A stretch of DNA of 64,000 nucleotides from the NCBI GenBank assembly GCA_900169235.1, contig FWCC01000014.1, positions 3,205 through 67,204 on the forward strand, in the 5' to 3' direction. The stretch is from Zarea fungicola (Eukaryota; Ascomycota; Sordariomycetes; Hypocreales; Cordycipitaceae). The position numbers and the translations under genes are program-made. Shown here piece after piece: positions 57,701 to 64,000 of this stretch; within the stretch, counting starts at the first letter, position 1, and each line of letters begins with the position of its first letter. A model generated the notes under the pieces. It had not been told where the DNA came from and did not search any database. It saw only the letters and a list, made by a program, of their open reading frames with translations.

Positions 57701-58069
57701 TTACCTCCCACAAAGTGACCAGTCGCAAGCAAACGACCTAAATCCAGAGCTGCTGCTAACACAGTTGGTGGAACCATCCCAGTTATTAGCAGAGTGTGCT
57801 GTACCCTGGCAGTTGGCGTCTGTGAACCAAGTGCAGCAACAGGCGCTTGGAACCTGCGTTCCAACAACACAGTTTGCAACCAGAATACTGTGGATCCAGC
57901 TCACATCATAATTGTAGCACTTTTCACTTGCTGTAGTCACATCGACCGAGCTGGAATAATCATGACAGCTCTCATCCGAATAGAAGTTGACGTGAAACGC
58001 AGCAGTTGCAATATTGCTAAAGCAAACTGCAGCGACTCCGACAATTGACTGTATAGACTTTAATTCCAT
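57701..58069 (-). CDS. Small secreted cysteine-rich protein
   Basis: 122 aa, one exon, starting at the ATG 58069 (an earlier in-frame ATG at 58105 would put 12 residues before the signal peptide). MELKSIQSIVGVAAVCFSNIATA is a signal peptide. The mature part, FHVNFYSDESCHDYSS onward, holds about ten cysteines (C in SEKCYNY, ANCVVG, ACCCTW, ANCQG, TNCVS, ACDWSLC). No family was recognised. Size, secretion and cysteine density match fungal effector-like or antimicrobial small secreted proteins. The isolated location in gene-free DNA is also typical of such genes. Confidence 0.65.
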   Translation of the reverse strand: MELKSIQSIVGVAAVCFSNIATAAFHVNFYSDESCHDYSSSVDVTTASEKCYNYDVSWIHSILVANCVVGTQVPSACCCTWFTDANCQGTAHSANNWDGSTNCVSSSSGFRSFACDWSLCGR

Positions 58070-60667
58070 TGCAACTGGAGAAATAAGGAACTGCGAGTTA
58101 TCCATTAGACGGGACGGTCTATACGAACAGTCCGTTGATTGATTGCTTACTCTGCCTGGCCTTCTGGCTGTCGTATATAAATATATAGATTTGGTTCTTG
58201 CTTGGAGATGAGAAGTAATGTCACCTCAATGGCAGATACACGGGGTTTATATAAGTTATTTACACATGGCAATAGTGCGGCTTTGCATTATCCCTGCTGC
58301 CGTGTACCCGCAGGCTGCAACCGTAAGGGTCTGACAAGGAGTTGAAAGAAAGAAAATGACAAAAAGAAACGGTCTGGAACACGCGGTCATCACCGGTGGC
58401 CTCTCATAAGGGAAAAGCTTGGGCATCTGCGACAATGGCCCAATAGTCATACGCCGCCCACTAGCGACGGTTTGCGCCGTTATGCACGATCATCTAATCA
58501 CGGTTGCCTACAGCTGCTTAAACGCGATGATTGTTTTCCTGAGTGCTGGATGCTATTTTCCTACTGATTTTGCGTGACCTGGGTAACTTGTATTCGGCGA
58601 CGGCAATGTGCTAAATAGCGGAGAATCAACGAAGCTTCTAATTTGGAATGCGAATGAAGGAACGGTATAGCCAGGAAACAAAGTAGTTACAGCTCTGTTG
58701 GGTTACTAGCAAGCTAATCTGAATAGAACTAGTGCTTCATGCTTGTTGACTCGCAGCCGACAGCTTCGCGTAGTCCACCACCTGCCCCTTTTTAATAGCG
58801 CCACTTCATGTCATCTTTTAGGGAAGAACCTCCACTTTACCATAACAATACGACGTTGACAGTACCAGTAGTGACAAGGTAGCTTTCCGCTTTTACCGCA
58901 TGTTGCCGGGGCCTGGTTCAGTTAGATAATGTTTATATGTTGTGTTTGGGTGAGTGGAACAAATGTTGCGGTGGGACTGGGAAGCCCATGACACCAGGAC
59001 GATCGAAACAGTTACCGAAGCCGAGTGTGACGGTATTATGTAAGACGTTTGAATATCAGATATATCAGCGCAAATTACCGAAGCAAGATGCCGCGGAAAG
59101 CAAGTAAGAATGTAAAAGGAAATGGATGAAAACAGCCTGGACCAGCTGACTTGGCTCCATAATAGCATTGCTCAGAAGCCCATGAGCATCAAATGCCGAT
59201 ATCGCACGTTCCCTTCCAGGGAGCCAGCAAAGCAAAAATTAATCACCGTCTTTTGGTGTGGCGACCCCATCAGCCATCACGGGGACACGGCATTGCACAC
59301 CTATTATATCCAGAGTGATGCATTTGGGACGCAACAAGGCAGACATCTCAACAACAATCGGCCAGTCAACCAGCGATCACCCATTTTTTGATCAGTGGAT
59401 TTATTTTAAAAAAAGAAAACCTTTTTCTGTTATTAATAAACCAGTTAGTAGTCGTATACTGGTTGCCCCATCATGGTGTGATTACCGTATGATACAAAAT
59501 GCAATAAACAAACGAGATAGCTGACGGAGGACGGCCAGGCAAAAGGTGACCGGACCTGTCAGGCCGGTAGACCCACTGTTCATCAGGCTTGAAAAATTAT
59601 CCTATTTCTGCGTGACACTAGTTATGCCCTGCTAGGAGAGCGCCTGGTAAACCTCTGGTGCCAGTGAGGCGATTGAATATTCTCTGCATATGCGTTATAT
59701 ATACTCTATATATGCTCTACATATACACCATATACACCATATACACTATATACGAGTTAGTTTACGACCCAAGTATAGTATAGTTCTTGCCAGCTAGCTA
59801 GCTAGCAGATATTAAGGCTATTTCCAACGCCGCCCAACCAGCTAATAGGTAAGTAGGCACTAAGAGTGGAAAGACAGACCATGGCAATGGCTGTATTCTA
59901 AATTCCCAAAGTTTCGATTGCGTATCTGTGTAGAACGGCACTGCTCAGGCCGCAAGCTTCCACGGGGGCAACTGTCGCCATATCTGGTGCCTCTCTTTAG
60001 CTCGACTGAAAAACATCTAAAACTAGGCAGCAGAGGAAAAACGCCAAGAAAAGCGGATGGTGTGGCAAACAAGCTACAAAGAATACACCAAGAAAAGCAT
60101 TGTTGACTGCTAATAATAGTTCATGTGGACACTTGCCATGCCAAGGTGCTGCGGCCGCCCATGGGCAGTTCCCTCGCATCGCAATCAGAAACCGCTATTC
60201 CCCTCCTCAATTGCGCAGGGTAAACTTCTTGTATTTTCTGAAGTTTCGGCCTATTAAGCTTTCTAGAGGCCAAGTAAATATAGCGATCTCCTATACCTGC
60301 TACTTAGCAGCTAACTGCACTTCATACTCTTCGCAGCACTGTACTCTAGTTCAAAGTGCACACAGTTACCAATGCTCGTGGATGTAATGCGCCATCAGAT
60401 GGCACAGCCAAAGCTCTCAGGAGCACAGAGAGCCTCATTGTTGTTTTCTTTCTCTTTTCTGTTTGGATAACCGAATTTGTTCCGGAATAGATGTGTCTAC
60501 GGTTTGCCGATGACAAATTGAACATGAAAATTCTGGCCAAATTGAAGATTCCATACTCTGAAGGATTTCGCGCTTTGGAAATTTGAGGTAGAAAATTTTT
60601 TCTATTTCCTAACTTCATTTGATGTCCCGCAAATACTAATCATGCCTCTGCTCTCAGTTTCAATAGC
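58070..60667. other. Gene-poor 2.6-kb region with microsatellite
   Basis: No supported gene. A TATA-rich microsatellite with CATATACAC and CTATATATG units occupies about 59690-59755, and GCTAGCTAGCTAGC lies at about 59792. The rest shows only short frames on both strands. Confidence 0.5.
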
Positions 60668-61264
60668 TCATGAACAGCCATCGGGACGATTTGACAAGCA
60701 TTGTGAAGCACAGGTTGTGCCAATTTGAGTGTTGCGTGTTAAGCCCGACATCGTGCCATCAGGTCTGACACACTGCCTTACTACTCTATCTGCTGCATTG
60801 CGTAGGTCGGCTTCTATAGCTTTGCTGACTGGGCGAGACCAGGAAATACAGCATCTGCTACCAGACCTAGAGAGACAGATTGACCGAGGTGATGGAGGAA
60901 TGGAAATACCACTGGTACCAATATCGCGAATTAAGTCTGTACACTCCACAACTGATGCGAGGTTCGCAGTCGAGCATTGAACTCTCTCGACACCACACTG
61001 GCGTGCGGCCAAGCTCCCTGACAGATTAGCGGTGTCATCAGAAGTATAATTCTCCCAACCATAGCTGTATGCTGCCATCAGAATCGGTATTACTAAAAAG
61101 TTCACAAGATATTTAACCCACAGAGTGATGGTAGATATGATGCCATCCTTTTCTCCAAGATCATACTGTTGCAGAATAGGGCCATCACTTTCAAGAGGAA
61201 CGATGCCTCCGAGTACAAGGCCAAGGCTACTGAGAGCCTGTATTACTCTCAGGTGCGAAATCAT
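60668..61264 (-). CDS. Secreted WD-like fungal domain protein
   Basis: 198 aa from ATG 61264. An N-terminal hydrophobic stretch (VIQALSSLGLVLGGIV) is a probable signal peptide. The C-terminal half carries ECTDLIRDI, PPSPRSICLSRSGSRCCISWSRPV and SGLTRNTQIGTTCASQCLSNRPDG. This cysteine pattern matches the 'WD-like' secreted domain family of ascomycetes (PF20493), function unknown. The middle segment (STITLWVKYLVNFLVIPILMAAYSYG) is unusually hydrophobic compared with the paralogue at 61681. It may reflect an unrecognised intron or divergence. It is divergently paired with that paralogue. Confidence 0.7.
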   Translation of the reverse strand: MISHLRVIQALSSLGLVLGGIVPLESDGPILQQYDLGEKDGIISTITLWVKYLVNFLVIPILMAAYSYGWENYTSDDTANLSGSLAARQCGVERVQCSTANLASVVECTDLIRDIGTSGISIPPSPRSICLSRSGSRCCISWSRPVSKAIEADLRNAADRVVRQCVRPDGTMSGLTRNTQIGTTCASQCLSNRPDGCS

Positions 61265-61680
61265 TAGATAGTTGTGCGAAATAACTGATGAATACACAAT
61301 TAGAATGCGAAAGGTCTATGCTCAATTCGAAAATCCCAGAAGGGAGGTCCTCCCCTATAAATAAACGGATGGTACGTCGTTGCATCTCAGACATGTCCGC
61401 GGTTAATATTTTATTACTTTCTAGAGATAACCCGACGCTGGAAATATTTGGTGTCAACCAAGAAACCTGTGTAAGCACTAAATAGCGGTATAAGCACTAG
61501 CGACAAGTATGCAAGGCGCGCGTGCACTGAGTTGGGTAAGATGTGAATAGTAAATGTCTAGCGGCTAATCATCAACAACTTTAGTCACGCATATGTATAT
61601 AAAGCGCCCATTACCATTTGGAACGTAATAGACAGTCAGTAAGTTAGTTGTTTAATACTAATCTCTTCTCTTGCTTCACC
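61265..61680. promoter_or_regulatory. Divergent promoter between the two WD-like paralogues
   Basis: 416 bases. TATATAAAG at 61596-61604 lies about 80 bases before ATG 61681. No sequence conservation between the two flanks was obvious. Confidence 0.4.
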
Positions 61681-62312
61681 ATGTTATCTCTGGTGCTCTT
61701 GGCCATCTACCTTCTTGGTGGCGTGTTAGCCGATTGTGTCGTGAACGGGGACCAGTCCGTTATCGCTGACCTACCTGAGACTCCGGACGGATTTACAGTT
61801 TTACTACAGCAGGTTATTAAACAAACTCACAATAACACTGTTACGCTCATTGTGTAAGTTTGACGTTGACTAGTTCTGATTTTGCTAGTTAACCAAAAGA
61901 AAGATATGGCGAGAACAATTCTACTGCTACGTCTGCTATCACAATTGACGGGGAGCATCAAATGACGGAACGCGTTTGTGGAACCAATGACGTGGAGTGC
62001 GGCCGTTCATATTTTGCGGCAGAAGATCATTGCAACCTCTTGATCGGTGATATCTATGACTCGGATATTACTCTGCCCAAGTCGCCACGGTCAATCTGTC
62101 GTGCGGACCGCTGCGGTGTCTGCTGTATCAGCTGGGCTAATCCTGTTGTCGATGCAGTCAGGAACGAACTGGTTGACGCAGCTGAAAAGGTTTTCGAGTC
62201 ATGTGTATCAAAACGACACAACCACTACGTTTCAGGTCTTACACGCAACACCTTGATTGGACGAACATGCACTACGCAATGCTTGTCAAATCGCCCTAAC
62301 GGATGTTCATAA
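61681..62312 (+). CDS. Secreted WD-like fungal domain protein, paralogue
   Basis: Two exons (61681-61853 and 61904-62312) give 193 aa. A signal peptide (MLSLVLLAIYLLGGVLA) precedes VVNGDQSVIADLPETPDG, the intron-restored TLIVYGENNSTATSA, and the cysteine core with CNLLIGDI, LPKSPRSICRADRCGVCCISW and SGLTRNTLIGRTCTTQCLSNRPNG. The last 70 residues align closely with the minus-strand neighbour, showing an inverted local duplication. Function is unknown; secretion and disulfides suggest an extracellular role. Confidence 0.78.
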
Positions 62313-63107
62313 TCATGACTCTGTTACGTTCATTTTCAGGAATTTACGCGAAGACTTTGTGGTGGCATATTGTGTATTTGGTATGACCCTTTTTGGCAAA
62401 AACGTATACTATTTGATAAGGGTTTATGCTTCTTCCATTGATGGGTTACTTAGAATAGCTGTACGCATCCAACGCCAGCCTGGAGCATTTGACCGTGGCT
62501 ATATATTTTGTCCCTTTCAGATCACCGTGTTGAGTTGTTAAACCAATAATCAACACTATCAAGCTGTGATTCATCTTACTTGCTAGGACGAGCGAGAGTG
62601 GCCTTACGAGTGTAAGTCTGAAGTGTTCGCAGAGCCAAGATACGGTTAATGCCGTCAGGACGGCTCAGCGACCGAGTACCAGTCAATTTCCTTCTTTAGC
62701 AGTGTTAGACACCCACCATGTGGGACTAAGTTTCATCTTCCTTTGTTTAGAAATTCGCTGGTACCGTTTTAGTCATCCCGGCGATTGGGCGAATCTCGCA
62801 CGCTCGAAGGTATCACGACCACGAAAATAGATAAGTAGAAACTAATAAATGAAAATTGATTATATTGCAACGAAGGATAAGCTCACAATGCCGAAATTTC
62901 TTCATTAGGAATCAGCCACTAAGGCGGGAGCGGCCTATTTCAAACGTGTCTTAATAATAAAGTATCACATCTCTCTTCCACATAACATAGCCTTAATTAT
63001 AACACGCCCACTATTATTAAAATGGAAAAAGAAATTTAAAAAAATTCCATGCCTAATTAGATAAGTAGGCGGCATAGAATTGCCTTCTCCTTATGCAATA
63101 TACATGG
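62313..63107. other. Intergenic region
   Basis: No gene called. The segment from about 62820 to 63070 is AT-rich. A minus-strand stretch at about 62582-62690 reads as a short protein-like tail but has no start or recognised family (see rejected list). Confidence 0.45.
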
Positions 63108-64000
63108 CTATATGGGTGAAGACTGAGCGTTTCCTAGCAAGTCGCGCCAGGACGTAACTCTATACCTGTTCCACTCGAGATCGAGCCACTCCTGTCGTCC
63201 TAGGTTTTCGAATAGACTCATGATCCCCTCACTGGGTCTCCAGTCGCCGACCTGCCACTGCACCACCGGTATTGGCGTGGCAGCAGCAGCATCGCCGTCC
63301 TTCTGGTTCTTACTTCCACGCCCAGCAATGAACTTGACACCCCATCTATGGCCATTTCTCAACACCAGGCTATATTCCTCTATTTCTCTGTCGTCTGAAG
63401 GGTCCCACCATAAGTGCGTGCAAATCTCAGCGTCCTCAAGGTTCGGCATATTGTCGCGAGTCAAAGACTTCGCAAACGCCGCAAGCAAGGGCTCGATCCG
63501 CTCCCTGCAGGGCTTGATGCGGAACATGTCTAGATAGTAATCGTACTCATCGTCTGGGTTGTCGTCGTACTCAGCATCGACCTCCACATCCTCGTCCATG
63601 TCAGTTTCGCGAGGGTAGTGGTCTGTGTCTGAGATCTTGTACCCTCCTTGTTCGGAGTCGTGCGGATCCTCGCCAGCGGGGCCGACAAAGTACCACCGCC
63701 CGTCTGGACGGAGGGCATGGAACTCAAGCCGGAATCGCCGCATCTGTGACCACTGCTGGTTGGTTGATGCCTCGGCACTGGGGAACAGGTCTGGAGTGAC
63801 CATGGCACGCACGTCAAACAGGCTTAGCTGCGCACCGAGCCTGCACAGGCCGACAGACACGGGGTCTTTGTCCGCGGGATGGATCAGGTTCGGCCGGGCG
63901 ACGGACTGGTCATGCTTAGGGAGATTGAAGAACGGCCAGAAGTGCAGTGCGGCCCTGGTCAGGCTCGAGGGGATCTTTCTTCCGCCAGAGGTGCTTCTCC
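63108..64000 (-). CDS. Hypothetical protein, F-box-associated type, 5' end outside the window
   Basis: The frame is open from the stop at 63108 to the window edge at 64000, beyond the first possible internal start at 63860, so the N-terminus is missing. The visible part reads PSSLTRAALHFWPFFNLPKH near the edge, then FRLEFHALRPDGRWYFVGPAGEDP, an Asp/Glu-rich segment (DMDEDVEVDAEYDDNPDDEYDY), and ICTHLWWDPSDDREIEEYSLVLRNGHRWGVKF. The layout resembles the many fungal proteins with an N-terminal F-box and a C-terminal unknown domain. The F-box itself would lie upstream and cannot be confirmed. Confidence 0.6.
   Translation of the reverse strand, partial: RSTSGGRKIPSSLTRAALHFWPFFNLPKHDQSVARPNLIHPADKDPVSVGLCRLGAQLSLFDVRAMVTPDLFPSAEASTNQQWSQMRRFRLEFHALRPDGRWYFVGPAGEDPHDSEQGGYKISDTDHYPRETDMDEDVEVDAEYDDNPDDEYDYYLDMFRIKPCRERIEPLLAAFAKSLTRDNMPNLEDAEICTHLWWDPSDDREIEEYSLVLRNGHRWGVKFIAGRGSKNQKDGDAAAATPIPVVQWQVGDWRPSEGIMSLFENLGRQEWLDLEWNRYRVTSWRDLLGNAQSSPI

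Noticed and set aside
59690..59760. Tandem ATATAC-type units considered as a CRISPR-like or regulatory array
   Set aside because: Units are very short, irregular and without spacers, so it is an ordinary microsatellite.
62582..62690. Minus-strand stretch reading SLSRPDGINRILALRTLQ and ending KATLARPSK
   Set aside because: It looks like a C-terminal tail, but upstream bases give stops in all frames and no convincing splice sites. It could be a relic or chance.

Overview
The window is nuclear DNA of a filamentous ascomycete, most likely a sordariomycete of the hypocrealean type. The evidence is short introns (about 49-115 nt) with GTRNGT donors and CTAAC-like branch sites, four Zn2Cys6 regulators, fungus-specific families, and an AT-saturated block at the left end that looks like RIP (repeat-induced point mutation) debris. 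No rRNA, tRNA, CRISPR array or bacterial operon was seen. Species is not assignable by eye. Gene models were built by following reading frames across GT-AG or GC-AG junctions and checking phase. They are manual models without transcript support.

Left part (1-13.7 kb): decayed transposon DNA with a fold-back element, a Zn2Cys6/fungal_trans regulator, an unidentified 188-aa protein, a dynamin-family GTPase whose P-loop carries an apparent 1-bp deletion, a cyanamide hydratase, and a GPR1/FUN34/yaaH acetate-type transporter.

Block A (13.8-26.8 kb) resembles a small specialised-metabolism locus with no PKS, NRPS or terpene synthase. It holds a Zn2Cys6 regulator, an Flr1-like DHA1 drug exporter, a linalool dehydratase-isomerase-like (LDI) enzyme, a second Zn2Cys6 regulator and an intact seven-exon P450. 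A DUF1272 protein and an MCT-type transporter follow.

At 32.97 kb lies a 51-aa secreted precursor with two near-identical 13-residue cysteine repeats separated by Arg-Arg. Its architecture is like a Kex2-processed pheromone or RiPP precursor.

Block B (34.4-47.7 kb) is the most coherent module. It holds a PF04199 cyclase/hydrolase, a Zn2Cys6 regulator, a secreted SMP-30 lactonase, an ACS-family anion transporter, a 1110-aa fusion of AtuA-like DUF1446, DUF4387 and a CaiB/BaiF class III CoA-transferase, and a second secreted SMP-30-like propeller. Several of its promoters share a CGG-N7/8-CCG palindrome; two copies match at 17 of 18 bases. I infer a co-regulated pathway in which an extracellular lactone or acid is opened, imported and activated as a CoA ester.

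Right part (50.2-64 kb): a GC-rich LaeA-like methyltransferase, a P450, a secreted feruloyl-esterase-like enzyme, an Mth938/AAMDC-like protein, a small cysteine-rich secreted protein, two divergent WD-like secreted paralogues, and an F-box-type hypothetical gene cut by the window edge. Long gene-free stretches carry a terminal repeat seen three times (1, 31.8 and 49.9 kb), which marks old transposon insertions.
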